Translations under genes and position numbers: made by a program
Assembly: GCA_023392635.1 (NCBI GenBank)
Contig: JAEVYS010000033.1
Span: forward strand, 1-19,239
Reading direction: 5' to 3'
Origin: Actinomycetes bacterium
GTDB lineage: Bacteria > Actinomycetota > Actinomycetes > Propionibacteriales > Propionibacteriaceae
Length of the DNA stretch: 19,239 bases
The notes under the pieces: model-generated
Seen by the model: the letters and a program-made list of their open reading frames with translations, nothing else
Told to the model about the DNA's origin: nothing
The model's database searches: none
Part shown: piece by piece, positions 1 to 7,880 of the stretch
Layout of the letters: each line of letters begins with the position of its first letter
How positions within the stretch are numbered: the stretch's first letter is position 1

Positions 1-836
1 GGGGTCGGGGTGGCCGGGGCAGGTACCGACGCGGCTGCGGGCGCCGGTTCGGGAGCGGGTGCCGCGGGTGCTGCGGGTGCGGCCGGAGCCGGTGCCGCCG
101 GCTCCGCGGACGGTACGGGGGTGGCGGCGGGCGATCCGGAACCGATCACGGCCAGCACAGCGCCGACCTGGGCGACGCCGTCCTCTGGCACCCGGATCTC
201 CAGGACGGTGCCGGCCACGGGGGAGGGGATCTCGGTATCGACCTTGTCGGTGGAGACCTCCACCAGGGCCTCATCGGCATCGACGGCGTCGCCGACCTTC
301 TTCAGCCAGCGGGAGATGGTGCCCTCGGTGACCGACTCGCCGAGCTGCGGCAGCACGACCTCGGTACTGCCACCGCTCCCGGCGGCAGGAGCCTCGGAGC
401 CCGGCTCCTTCTCGGTGCTGGGGGCGACGGGAGCGGGCACCTGCTGCGGAGCCGGCGCGGGCTGCTGCGGTGCGGGCTGTTGCGGTTCGGGGGCCGCTTC
501 GGCCGCCTCCTCCTCTGCATCGACGGACGCGGAGTCGGCCGGGGTCGACTCGGCAGTGGGCTCGGGCTGTGTGGCCGGAGCCTGGCCGCCCGCCTCGTTC
601 GGCTCGCCGATCGTCGCGAGCACGGCGCCCACGGCCGCGACCCCGTCCTCGGGCACGAGAATCTCCAGGACCACGCCGGCCACCGGGGCAGGGATCTCGG
701 TGTCGACCTTGTCGGTCGACACCTCGACCAGCGGCTCGTCCACCTCGACCCGATCACCCACTCGCTTCAGCCAGCGGGAGATCGTGCCTTCGGTGACGCT
801 CTCGCCAAGGGCCGGCAGGGGAACGGGAGTAGACAT
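1..836 (-). CDS. sucB: 2-oxoacid dehydrogenase E2 (dihydrolipoamide acyltransferase), N-terminal part, cut by window edge
   Basis: The gene runs off the left edge, so only about 278 N-terminal residues are visible. They show two lipoyl domains, about residues 3-78 and 158-233, each with the lipoylation motif STDKVDTE (lysines K43 and K198). They are joined by an Ala/Pro/Glu-rich flexible linker and followed by a second Ala/Pro linker. The peripheral-subunit-binding and catalytic domains lie outside the window. E2 transfers the acyl group from E1 to CoA through the swinging lipoyl arm in the 2-oxoglutarate or pyruvate dehydrogenase complex. Two near-identical lipoyl domains and the pepA/gcvT neighbourhood match actinobacterial sucB/dlaT. 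The ATG at 836 is preceded by an AGGAG ribosome site 8 nt upstream. The choice between succinyl- and acetyl-transferase cannot be made from the visible part. Confidence 0.9.
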   Translation of the reverse strand, partial: MSTPVPLPALGESVTEGTISRWLKRVGDRVEVDEPLVEVSTDKVDTEIPAPVAGVVLEILVPEDGVAAVGAVLATIGEPNEAGGQAPATQPEPTAESTPADSASVDAEEEAAEAAPEPQQPAPQQPAPAPQQVPAPVAPSTEKEPGSEAPAAGSGGSTEVVLPQLGESVTEGTISRWLKKVGDAVDADEALVEVSTDKVDTEIPSPVAGTVLEIRVPEDGVAQVGAVLAVIGSGSPAATPVPSAEPAAPAPAAPAAPAAPAPEPAPAAASVPAPATPT

Positions 837-878
837 GTCGCGAGCTCCTAAGCGTGTTCTGGTCAATGCAGGTTTTCA

Positions 879-884
879 GACTAG
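879..884 (-). promoter_or_regulatory. candidate -10 hexamer for sucB
   Basis: On the minus strand this reads TAGTCT, fitting the actinobacterial -10 pattern TANNNT. It lies about 43 nt upstream of the sucB ATG, leaving a 5' leader of roughly 35 nt that contains the AGGAG site. No convincing -35 was found. Confidence 0.3.
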
Positions 885-904
885 CCCGGATTTCGCCAGC
901 CATA

Positions 905-1237
905 ATGGGCGCCGTGGGCTGGTTCTCGAGAAAGCGCGACAAGGCGGGAACGGCCGGTCGTGACGCCGTGGCGGAGTCCGCGACGATCGCCCACCTCGAG
1001 GAATTCCTGGCGACCCGTTACGGCGTGGAGGCATTCATCGAACAGCCGACGACGATGACCAGGGCAACCCTGCTGTTGATCGCCTCCGACGGCGAATGGA
1101 CGCGGCGAAGCGTGGCCAGTGTCGAGTGGGCCCGCACGTTCGCGCGCCGGCGTGGCCTGCCTGCCTACGACGCCGGCGTGGTCGGCTACCCCCAGCGCAT
1201 GCGCGACTACAACGCGCGCCGCCGCTCCGCCGGCTGA
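905..1237 (+). CDS. small conserved actinobacterial protein, divergent from sucB
   Basis: This encodes about 110 residues, starting MGAVGWFSRKRDK. The middle carries the features EEFLATRYGVEAFIEQ, LIASDGEWTRR and, near the C-terminus, VGYPQRMRDYNAR. From memory, similar proteins of this size are encoded beside E2 genes in other actinobacteria and are sometimes labelled 'oxidoreductase' without experimental support. I cannot assign a function. There is no signal peptide or membrane segment. The ATG at 905 is chosen because the longer in-frame start at 854 would add a poorly conserved-looking, hydrophobic extension in the intergenic space. No clear ribosome site precedes either start. The gene is convergent with the flavoprotein gene, 16 nt away. 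Confidence 0.7.
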   Translation: MGAVGWFSRKRDKAGTAGRDAVAESATIAHLEEFLATRYGVEAFIEQPTTMTRATLLLIASDGEWTRRSVASVEWARTFARRRGLPAYDAGVVGYPQRMRDYNARRRSAG

Positions 1238-1253
1238 TCGCGCCCGGCCGGGC

Positions 1254-2810
1254 TCACTCCGGCGAGCGGTCGGTCGCGGCCAGGAACGCCTCCACCAGGG
1301 CCGCCCCGAGCGCTGCCCCCGGGCCGGGCGAGACACCCTTGAACATCGAGGCCGCCGCTCCGCCGCACGCGTACAGGCCCCTCAGTGGTGAACCGTCCGT
1401 CCGGAGCACGCGCGAAGCCGCGTCGATCACCAGGCCGCCCTTGGTGCCGGAGTCGCCCGGATACACCTTCACCGCCCAGAACGGCGGCTTGTCGACCTTG
1501 CCGAGGCTGGTCACGCGGCGCTTGCCCCGCTCCCCGGCCGGAGCGGCCGCGGCGGACTCACCGCGCGAGAAGTCGAGGTCCTTGCCCTTGCTGGCGAAGC
1601 CGTTGAACCGCACCACCGATCCCAGCAGGCCGGCCCGGTCGACGCCGAGAGCCTGGGCCAGGTCGTTGAGCGTTCCGGCCCGGACGATCTCGCCGGCGTC
1701 CAGCGCCTTCTTCGGCGTGTTGCCGGCCGTCCACGGACCCAGGGGCGTCGCCTGGCGGTGGCGGTTGTCCATGACGAGGAACGAGGGCACGGCCCGCATG
1801 CCGCGGCTGCGCTCGTACAGCGCCCGACCAGCGGCGTTGGCCGGCAGCGACTCGTCGAAGAACCGGTCACCGGCGGCGTCGACGATCAGGGAGTGGGGAC
1901 CTCGGCGTGCGTCGTCCAGTGCCCACGCCCGACCCTCGGCCAGCATCACCGGCTTCCACCAGGCGTCGTCCAGGCCGGCGGTGGCCGCGCCCTCGGCGAC
2001 GGCGAGATTCAGCAGGTCGCCGAGGTTGCGGGCCGCGGACGTGGTCCACGCGGCGTCGGTGGGCAGCGGCAGGTACTCCTCGCGCAGGCCCTGGTTCTTC
2101 TCGAAGCCGCCGCTGGCCAGCAGCACGCGGGACGCCGTCACCGGCTCGTCCGTCCCGTCACGACGAACGATGACCCCCGTGATGCGCCCGCCGTCGGACT
2201 GCAGGGCGACCACCGGCGACGCCAGCCGGACGTCCACCCCGTTGGCGGTGGCACGGTGCAGCAGGTGACCGGCCAGGGCCTCGCCCGCCGTCCGGGTGTT
2301 CCGGCCACCGGGGAGGACGCGGCTGAGCAGGCCGCGACCGCGGTCGGCAGCCGGGCGCAGCCGGTCGTCCCACTCGCCCAGGACCCGGCGGTCCAGCGGC
2401 TGGGTGGCAAGGACCCGTCCGCCGGTCCGGCCACCGGGGAGGTCTGGGCGGTCATCCGCCAAGCCCTTCACCGGGGCGAGCGGGATGTTGGACGACGTCA
2501 GCCAGCGGGCCAGCTTGGCCGCCGTCCGGACGTAGGCGGCACGGCGTTCCGCGGTCGAAGCCGCGGTGGCCGGCCCGAGCAGGGCGGCGAGGTACTCGTC
2601 GGCGTCCGCCACCGAGTCCTGCACGGCCGACCTGCCCGAGGAGGAGGCGGCGGGCAGCCAGAGCAGGCCGTCGGAGACGGCGGTACTGCCGCCGGCGAGG
2701 TCGTCGGCCTCGACGACCAGCACCCGGTCGCCCAGACGCCTGGCTGCCACAGCGGCGAGGAGGCCGGCGACGCCGGCCCCCACCACGACGAGGTCGTACT
2801 CCTCGCCCAT
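1254..2810 (-). CDS. FAD-dependent dehydrogenase, KstD/fumarate reductase flavoprotein type
   Basis: The 518-residue protein starts with a Rossmann FAD motif (VVGAGVAGLLAA, residues 9-20) followed by an acidic strand end (VVEADDLAGGST). Further signatures are LLASGGFEKN in the middle, YPGDSGTKGG from residue 450, and the C-terminal FAD motif GLYACGGAAASMF with GPGAALGAALVEAF. These place it in the FAD-binding 2 family with 3-ketosteroid delta-1-dehydrogenases and flavocytochrome fumarate reductases. It probably catalyses a flavin-linked dehydrogenation or reduction, but the substrate is unknown. It has no signal peptide, so it is probably cytoplasmic. Its ATG follows the pepA TGA after two bases, suggesting translational coupling. 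In related genomes, as I recall, this place near pepA and sucB is often held by dihydrolipoamide dehydrogenase; this protein lacks the CxxxxC redox motif and is not that enzyme. Confidence 0.85.
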   Translation of the reverse strand: MGEEYDLVVVGAGVAGLLAAVAARRLGDRVLVVEADDLAGGSTAVSDGLLWLPAASSSGRSAVQDSVADADEYLAALLGPATAASTAERRAAYVRTAAKLARWLTSSNIPLAPVKGLADDRPDLPGGRTGGRVLATQPLDRRVLGEWDDRLRPAADRGRGLLSRVLPGGRNTRTAGEALAGHLLHRATANGVDVRLASPVVALQSDGGRITGVIVRRDGTDEPVTASRVLLASGGFEKNQGLREEYLPLPTDAAWTTSAARNLGDLLNLAVAEGAATAGLDDAWWKPVMLAEGRAWALDDARRGPHSLIVDAAGDRFFDESLPANAAGRALYERSRGMRAVPSFLVMDNRHRQATPLGPWTAGNTPKKALDAGEIVRAGTLNDLAQALGVDRAGLLGSVVRFNGFASKGKDLDFSRGESAAAAPAGERGKRRVTSLGKVDKPPFWAVKVYPGDSGTKGGLVIDAASRVLRTDGSPLRGLYACGGAAASMFKGVSPGPGAALGAALVEAFLAATDRSPE

Positions 2811-2812
2811 GG

Positions 2813-4309
2813 TCAGTTGGCCAGCGCGTGGGCGAGGGCGATCAGCGTGCGCACGCCCGCACCGGTGCCGCCGGCCGGGGTGTAGTCGTACGGGCTGCCG
2901 GAGTTGAACGCGGGACCGGCGATGTCCAGGTGCGCCCAGGGGATGTCCTCGGGTACGAACTCGGACAGGAACGCAGCCGCCGTGAGCGCCCCGCCGTACT
3001 TGTCACCGGTCGACTTGAGGTCGGCGACCTTCGATTCGAGCTTCGGCCGCGCGTCCTCGGGGATCGGCAGCTGCCAGAACTGCTCGCCGCCGGCCTCCGC
3101 CGCGTCCAGCACCAGGTCGGCCGTCTGGTCGTCGCGGGCCATCAACCCCGCCACCCGCTCACCGAGGGCGACCATGCAGGCGCCGGTGAGCGTGGCCACG
3201 TCGAGCACCAGGTTGGGCTTCTCCTCCGACGCCTTGACCAGGGCGTCGGCCATGACCAGGCGGCCCTCGGCGTCGGAGTTGCCGTTCTCGACGGTCTTCC
3301 CGCCGTACATCGTGAGGACGTCGGAGGGGCGGTAGGCGCTGCCGGAGGGCAGGTTCTCCGCCATCGCCGCCCAGCCGGTCACGCGGATGCGCAGGCCCAG
3401 CTCGGCGATCGCTGTCACCGCGGCGATCACGGCGGCGGCCCCGGCCATGTCGGTCTTCATGGTGTACATGCCGTCGGGGGTCTTCAGGTTCAGGCCACCG
3501 GCGTCGAAGGTGATGCCCTTCCCGATGAGCGCGAGGTGGAAGCGCGCGCCACGCGGGGCGTAGGCGAGCCTGACCAGGCGGGGCTTGCGCACCGAGCCGC
3601 CGCCGACGGCGAGGATGCCGCCGAAGCCGTCCCGCTCGAGCGCTTTCTCGTCCCAGACCTCGACATCGACGCGCGCGGCCCTGGCCGTCGGCCGGGCGGC
3701 GTCCGCGAACGTCTCGGGGTACAGCAGGTTGGCCGGCGTGTTCACCCACTCGCGGGCCTGGTTCACGGCCTTCGCCGTGCTCACTGCAAGGTCCAGGGCT
3801 TGCCTGGCCTCCGGCCGCCGGTTGGAGCTCACCAGCACCACCTGGCCCACACCGGCGGTGTCCTCGCCGGCGGAGCGGTAGGAGTAGGTGCCCAGCAGCG
3901 CCCCCTCAGCGGCACCCTTGATCACCTGCGGCTCGATGGTCTCCAGGCTGATCGCGACGACCTGGCGGGCCGGGGCGGGCAGCCCGGTGACCAGCCGGAC
4001 GGCCGAGCCGACCGCCCGGCGCACCTGCTCCGGCATCACGTCGATCGGACCGAGGCCGACCACCACGATCCGCAGCGCTCCGGGGCCGGCCACGAGCACG
4101 GACCTGCCGTTCTTCGACGACGCGCCGAGGCGGCGGGCCAGTGTGGCCAGGTCGGTGCCGAAGGCCTTGCCGATCGGCTTGGCGAGGTCGTCGGGGAGAC
4201 CCACCAGGACGTCGCCCTCGCTGGTCTCCGCGAGCCCGACCACGACCGCGTCCGCGTCACGGGGAACGCTGGTGGAGAGCGAGATGGTGGGCATGTCGGT
4301 GATCGGCAC
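2813..4309 (-). CDS. pepA: leucyl aminopeptidase, M17 family
   Basis: The 498-residue protein has the complete M17 architecture: an N-terminal macro-like domain (about 1-175) and a C-terminal catalytic domain. The two-metal site is intact: K264, D269, D287, D346 and E348, with active-site K276 and R350. All sit six residues earlier than their E. coli PepA equivalents. The signature reads NSDAEGRL, a conservative variant of the usual NTDAEGRL. It removes N-terminal residues from peptides in the cytoplasm and would assemble as a hexamer. The start is taken as GTG at 4309 because a GAGAGG ribosome site lies about 8 nt upstream; the in-frame ATG at residue 6 has none. The gene is followed by the coupled flavoprotein gene and is divergent from the alcohol dehydrogenase gene. 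Confidence 0.95.
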   Translation of the reverse strand: MPITDMPTISLSTSVPRDADAVVVGLAETSEGDVLVGLPDDLAKPIGKAFGTDLATLARRLGASSKNGRSVLVAGPGALRIVVVGLGPIDVMPEQVRRAVGSAVRLVTGLPAPARQVVAISLETIEPQVIKGAAEGALLGTYSYRSAGEDTAGVGQVVLVSSNRRPEARQALDLAVSTAKAVNQAREWVNTPANLLYPETFADAARPTARAARVDVEVWDEKALERDGFGGILAVGGGSVRKPRLVRLAYAPRGARFHLALIGKGITFDAGGLNLKTPDGMYTMKTDMAGAAAVIAAVTAIAELGLRIRVTGWAAMAENLPSGSAYRPSDVLTMYGGKTVENGNSDAEGRLVMADALVKASEEKPNLVLDVATLTGACMVALGERVAGLMARDDQTADLVLDAAEAGGEQFWQLPIPEDARPKLESKVADLKSTGDKYGGALTAAAFLSEFVPEDIPWAHLDIAGPAFNSGSPYDYTPAGGTGAGVRTLIALAHALAN

Positions 4310-4355
4310 GGCAGGTCCTCTCTGATGGCACGCCGGAGGTCGGATGCGACTCCTA

Positions 4356-4361
4356 AGGCTA
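4356..4361 (-). promoter_or_regulatory. candidate -10 hexamer for pepA
   Basis: The minus strand reads TAGCCT, matching TANNNT, about 47 nt upstream of the GTG start. A perfect DnaA-box sequence lies 8 bp upstream of it. No clear -35 was seen. Confidence 0.3.
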
Positions 4362-4369
4362 GTCCCGAC

Positions 4370-4378
4370 TTATCCACA
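4370..4378. promoter_or_regulatory. DnaA-box consensus TTATCCACA in the pepA upstream region
   Basis: The nine bases TTATCCACA match the DnaA-box consensus exactly. The site sits in the 161-nt gap between pepA and the alcohol dehydrogenase gene, upstream of the candidate pepA -10. It stands alone, with no AT-rich unwinding region or dnaA/dnaN genes, so this is not an origin. It may be a regulatory DnaA site or a chance match. Confidence 0.4.
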
Positions 4379-4470
4379 GATGTTCCAGATCAGCGGTCCC
4401 GGAAGACCGGCGACGCAGCGACGCGCGGCGTCCGCTCCCGGGGCGACCACGACTGCGGCAGACTGCGCAC

Positions 4471-5595
4471 GTGACCTCCTTCACCTTCGCCACTGCCGGA
4501 CGGATCAGCTTCGGTCCCGGCCGCCGCCGCGAGCTGGCCGCCGCCGTGGACGGCCTGGGCTCATGTCCCTTCGTCTGCACGGGCTCGGACCCGTCCCGGC
4601 ACTCCGACCTGCTCTCGACCCTGACCGGCGTGGCCACCTTCGCGGTGAGCGGGGAGCCCACGATGGAGGTGGTGCGGGCGGGTGCACAGGCGGCCAGGGA
4701 GCACGGCGCCGACGTCGTGGTCGGGCTCGGCGGGGGAGCGGTGCTGGACGCGGCCAAGATCATCGCGGCACTGGTGACGAACGGCGGCGACCCGCTCGAC
4801 TACGCAGAGGTCGTCGGTGCGGGCAGGCCCCTGACCGTGCCCTGCCTTCCGCTCATCGCGGTACCGACCACCGCCGGCACCGGCTCCGAGGTCACCGCGA
4901 ACGGCGTCGTCACCTCCACCGAGCACCGGGTCAAGGTGAGCCTTCGCTCGCCGTCCATGCTGGCGCGGGTGGCCATCGTCGATCCCGAGCTCACCCTCGA
5001 GTGCCCGCCGTCGGTCACGGCGCATGCCGGCCTCGACGCACTGGTGCAGTGCATCGAACCGTTCGTCTCGCCGTTCGCCACCCCGCTGACCGACGGCTTC
5101 TGCCGTGAGGGCATCCGGCGGGCGGGGCGCGGGCTGCGCCGGGCCTTCGACGACGGCTCCGACCTGGACGCACGCACCGACGTGGCGCTGTGCTCCCTGC
5201 TGTCAGGGCTGGCCCTCGCCAACGGCAAGCTCGGCGCGGCGCACGGCCTCGCCGGTCCGCTCGGTGGTTCCCTCGGGGCGCCGCACGGTGCGATCACCGC
5301 GGCGGTGATGGTCGAGGTGTGCGAGTTCAACCTCTCCCATGGGGATGAGGCGACCCGTGCCCGCTACAGCGAGGTCGCGCACCTGCTCACCGACCGCCGC
5401 GACCCGGCCGCGCTCCTTGACTGGTGGAACGAGACCATGGCGGAACTCGGCGTCGGCGGCCTGGGAGACCTCGGCCTGACCGAGGACGGCATCCCGGCGG
5501 TGGCTGAGGCGGCGGCCGCGGCGTCCAGCACCAAGGGCAATCCGGTCAGCGTGACCGCCGAGGACCTGGCCGGGATGCTGCGTCGTTCCCTCTAG
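4471..5595 (+). CDS. iron-containing alcohol dehydrogenase family (group III) protein
   Basis: This encodes 374 residues with the two-domain fold of Fe-ADH/maleylacetate reductase enzymes. The N-terminal dinucleotide-binding half has GLGGGAVLDAAK (residues 85-96) and PTTAGTGSEVT (132-142). The C-terminal helical half carries the metal site. Expected ligands are Asp, His, His, His; here they appear as D189, Q193, H258 and H272, so the second ligand is Gln in DALVQCIEPFVS. It likely performs NAD(P)-dependent oxidoreduction of an alcohol/aldehyde or related substrate; the substrate cannot be told. It starts at GTG 4471 with no obvious ribosome site, so it may be leaderless (CAGACT lies 6 nt upstream). 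It ends 45 nt before gcvT on the same strand. Confidence 0.85.
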   Translation: MTSFTFATAGRISFGPGRRRELAAAVDGLGSCPFVCTGSDPSRHSDLLSTLTGVATFAVSGEPTMEVVRAGAQAAREHGADVVVGLGGGAVLDAAKIIAALVTNGGDPLDYAEVVGAGRPLTVPCLPLIAVPTTAGTGSEVTANGVVTSTEHRVKVSLRSPSMLARVAIVDPELTLECPPSVTAHAGLDALVQCIEPFVSPFATPLTDGFCREGIRRAGRGLRRAFDDGSDLDARTDVALCSLLSGLALANGKLGAAHGLAGPLGGSLGAPHGAITAAVMVEVCEFNLSHGDEATRARYSEVAHLLTDRRDPAALLDWWNETMAELGVGGLGDLGLTEDGIPAVAEAAAAASSTKGNPVSVTAEDLAGMLRRSL

Positions 5596-5610
5596 CCGGT
5601 GTGGGCGCCC

Positions 5611-5616
5611 TAGGCT
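5611..5616 (+). promoter_or_regulatory. candidate -10 hexamer for gcvT
   Basis: TAGGCT matches TANNNT and lies 24 nt upstream of the gcvT ATG, with an AGGAAG ribosome site between. It suggests gcvT can be transcribed separately from the alcohol dehydrogenase gene. No good -35 was seen. Confidence 0.35.
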
Positions 5617-5640
5617 GGGCGCCGAACAGGAAGGGCTCCG

Positions 5641-6735
5641 ATGACCGAACCGACCACGTCGCCGCTGCACGACCGGCATGTCGCCCTCGGGGCGAAGTTC
5701 TCCGAGTTCGGAGGCTGGCTCATGCCCCTGCAGTACTCCGGGGTGGTCGCCGAGCATCGCGCGGTCAGGACGGCGGTCGGGGTGTTCGACGTGAGCCACC
5801 TCGGGAAGCTCCGGGTGTCCGGGCCGGGGGCCGCGGACTTCGTGAACACCTGCGTCAGCAACGACCTCGGCCGGATCGCTCCCGGCCAGGCCCAGTACAA
5901 CCTGCTGTGCAACGCCGAGGGCGGCGTGGTGGACGACCTGATCGCGTACCTGATGGGCCCCGACGAGGTCTTCCTCATCCCCAACGCCGCCAACACCGCC
6001 ACCGTCGGTGCGCTGCTCGCCGACGCCGCCCCGGACGGCATCGAGGTCCGCAACGAGCACACCGACCACGCCGTCATCGCCGTCCAGGGCACCTGCTCGG
6101 ACGAGACCCTCGGCGCGCTCGGGCTCCCCGTCGGCCAGAACTACATGAGCTTCGTCACCGCCACCTGGGGCGGCGTCGACCTGATCGTGTGTCGCACCGG
6201 GTACACCGGTGAGCGCGGGTACGAACTGGTGGTTCCGGCCGGATCAGCGGCAGCGGTGTGGGATGCGGTCCTCGCCGCCGGTGCCGAGTACGACATCCTG
6301 CCCTGTGGCCTGGGGGCACGGGACACGCTGCGCACCGAAATGGGCTACCCGCTGCACGGCCACGACCTCAGCCCGCAGATCTCGCCGGTGATGGCGAACC
6401 TGAACTGGGCGGTGGGCTGGGACAAGCCGGCGTTCTGGGGCGCGGAGGCCCTGCGTCGGCAGCGCGAGGAGAAGTCCGGCCCGATCCTCCGCGGCCTCAG
6501 GGCGGCCGGGCGCGGCATCCCGCGTCCCCACATGCGGGTGGAGGCGGCGGGGTCCGACGTCGGCGAGGTGACGTCGGGCACCTTCTCCCCGACCCTGTCC
6601 ACCGGCATCGCGCTGGCCCTGCTGGACCGTTCGGTGGCGCTCGGCAGCAGCGTGGACGTGGTGGTCCGCGACCGGCGCGAACCCTTCGAGGTGGTCAAGC
6701 CCCCCTTCGTCCAGCCCGGTGTCCGCGAGTCCTGA
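5641..6735 (+). CDS. gcvT: aminomethyltransferase, glycine cleavage T-protein
   Basis: The 364-residue length is typical of the T-protein, which takes the aminomethyl group from lipoylated H-protein and makes 5,10-methylene-tetrahydrofolate and ammonia. The N-terminal signature is clear: FGGWLMPLQYSG (23-34), VGVFDVSHLGKL (46-57) and GGVVDDLI with the folate-site Asp pair D98/D99. CRTGYTGERGYEL follows in the middle, then LGARDTLRTEMGYPLHGHD. The C-terminal barrel has GEVTSGTFSPTLSTGIAL. The ATG at 5641 has the ribosome site AGGAAG 7 nt upstream. No gcvH or gcvP is nearby. A lone gcvT close to pepA and an E2 gene is familiar from actinobacteria and shares the lipoate theme with sucB. The gene is convergent with hutI, 14 nt away, with no obvious terminator between. 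Confidence 0.95.
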   Translation: MTEPTTSPLHDRHVALGAKFSEFGGWLMPLQYSGVVAEHRAVRTAVGVFDVSHLGKLRVSGPGAADFVNTCVSNDLGRIAPGQAQYNLLCNAEGGVVDDLIAYLMGPDEVFLIPNAANTATVGALLADAAPDGIEVRNEHTDHAVIAVQGTCSDETLGALGLPVGQNYMSFVTATWGGVDLIVCRTGYTGERGYELVVPAGSAAAVWDAVLAAGAEYDILPCGLGARDTLRTEMGYPLHGHDLSPQISPVMANLNWAVGWDKPAFWGAEALRRQREEKSGPILRGLRAAGRGIPRPHMRVEAAGSDVGEVTSGTFSPTLSTGIALALLDRSVALGSSVDVVVRDRREPFEVVKPPFVQPGVRES

Positions 6736-6749
6736 TCTTCCCTGCGGGT

Positions 6750-7880
6750 TCAGGCGGTCAGCACCCGCGTCACCAGGGGGACGCCGGGGCGGTAGGCCAG
6801 GTGGACGTGGCTCGGGGCGTCCAGGAACACGAGGTCGGCCCGGGCCCCCACCCGAAGGTGCCCGACGTCGTCTCGTCGCAGCGAGCGGGCGCCACCCTCC
6901 GTGGCGGCGCGCAGCGCCTCGGTGGGGGTGAGGCCCATCTCCCGCACGCCGAGCGCGATGCAGAACGGCATCGAGGACGTGTACGACGTCCCCGGATTGC
7001 AGTCGGTGGCGAGGGCGATCCGGACGCCGGCGTCGAGCAGCCGGCGGGCGTCGGGATAGGGATGCCTCGTCGAGAACTCGACGCCGGGGAGCAGGCCTGC
7101 GACGACGCCACTGCCGGCCAGCGCCGCCACGTCGGCGTCGTTCAGGTAGGTGCAGTGGTCGGCGGCGGCCGCACCGACCTCGCAGGCCAGCTGGACGCCC
7201 GGCCCGTGCCCCAGCTGGTTGGCGTGGACGCGCGGCAGCAGGCCGGCCGCCAGACCCGCCGTCAGGACCGTCCGGGCCTGGTCGACGTCGAAGGCGCCGG
7301 TCTCGCAGAACACATCCACCCACTTCGCCAGCGGAGCGCATCGCTGGAGCATGGGGCCCGTGACCAGCGCCACGTAGTCGTCGGAGGCCCAACCCTGCGG
7401 GACCACGTGGGCGCCGAGGAACGTCGTCTCCGGGGTGAGGTGCGAAGCCACCCGGAGCAGTGACTCCTCGGTGTCCACATCGAGGCCGTAGCCGCTCTTG
7501 ATCTCCACTGTCGTGGTGCCTTGGGCGCGCAATTCGGCGAGCCGACCCTCGGCGAGCGTGGTCAGCCTCGCCTCGCCGGCCGCCCGGGTGGCGGCGACCG
7601 TGGTCCGGATCCCGCCCGCCGCGTAGGGCTGCCCCGCCATCCGGGCGGCGAACTCGTCCGCCCGGTCGCCGGCGAACACCAGGTGCGTGTGGGAGTCGAC
7701 GAACCCGGGGATGACCGCCCGGCCCGCGGCGTCCACGTGCTCGTCCGCCGCGGGGGCATCGGCGGACCGGCCCACCCACCCGACCCGCCCGTCCTCCACC
7801 ACGAGGGCGGCGTCGTGGCGGACGGGCCGGTCGTCGTCCCAGGTGACCAGCTCCCCGATGTTGGTGACCGCGGTGCTCAC
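6750..7880 (-). CDS. hutI: imidazolonepropionase
   Basis: HutI opens the ring of 4-imidazolone-5-propionate to give N-formimino-L-glutamate. The 376-residue protein is an amidohydrolase-fold enzyme with the N-terminal beta strands kept (1-60). It has metal ligands DSHTH (H64, H66) and later H219 and D293, plus HCTYL (H242). Family signatures are VFAGDRADEFAARMAG, SGYGLD and ATDCNPGTSYTSSMP. The C-terminal GHLRVGARADLVFLD closes the beta domain. The start is GTG at 7880, whose GTGA overlaps the hutF stop. A longer open frame continues upstream to 8909 but lies inside hutF in another frame and is rejected. This is the last gene of the hut operon. Confidence 0.93.
   Translation of the reverse strand: MSTAVTNIGELVTWDDDRPVRHDAALVVEDGRVGWVGRSADAPAADEHVDAAGRAVIPGFVDSHTHLVFAGDRADEFAARMAGQPYAAGGIRTTVAATRAAGEARLTTLAEGRLAELRAQGTTTVEIKSGYGLDVDTEESLLRVASHLTPETTFLGAHVVPQGWASDDYVALVTGPMLQRCAPLAKWVDVFCETGAFDVDQARTVLTAGLAAGLLPRVHANQLGHGPGVQLACEVGAAAADHCTYLNDADVAALAGSGVVAGLLPGVEFSTRHPYPDARRLLDAGVRIALATDCNPGTSYTSSMPFCIALGVREMGLTPTEALRAATEGGARSLRRDDVGHLRVGARADLVFLDAPSHVHLAYRPGVPLVTRVLTA

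Noticed and set aside
4310..4470. Replication origin at the DnaA box
   Set aside because: Only one box is seen, with no AT-rich unwinding region and no origin-linked genes.
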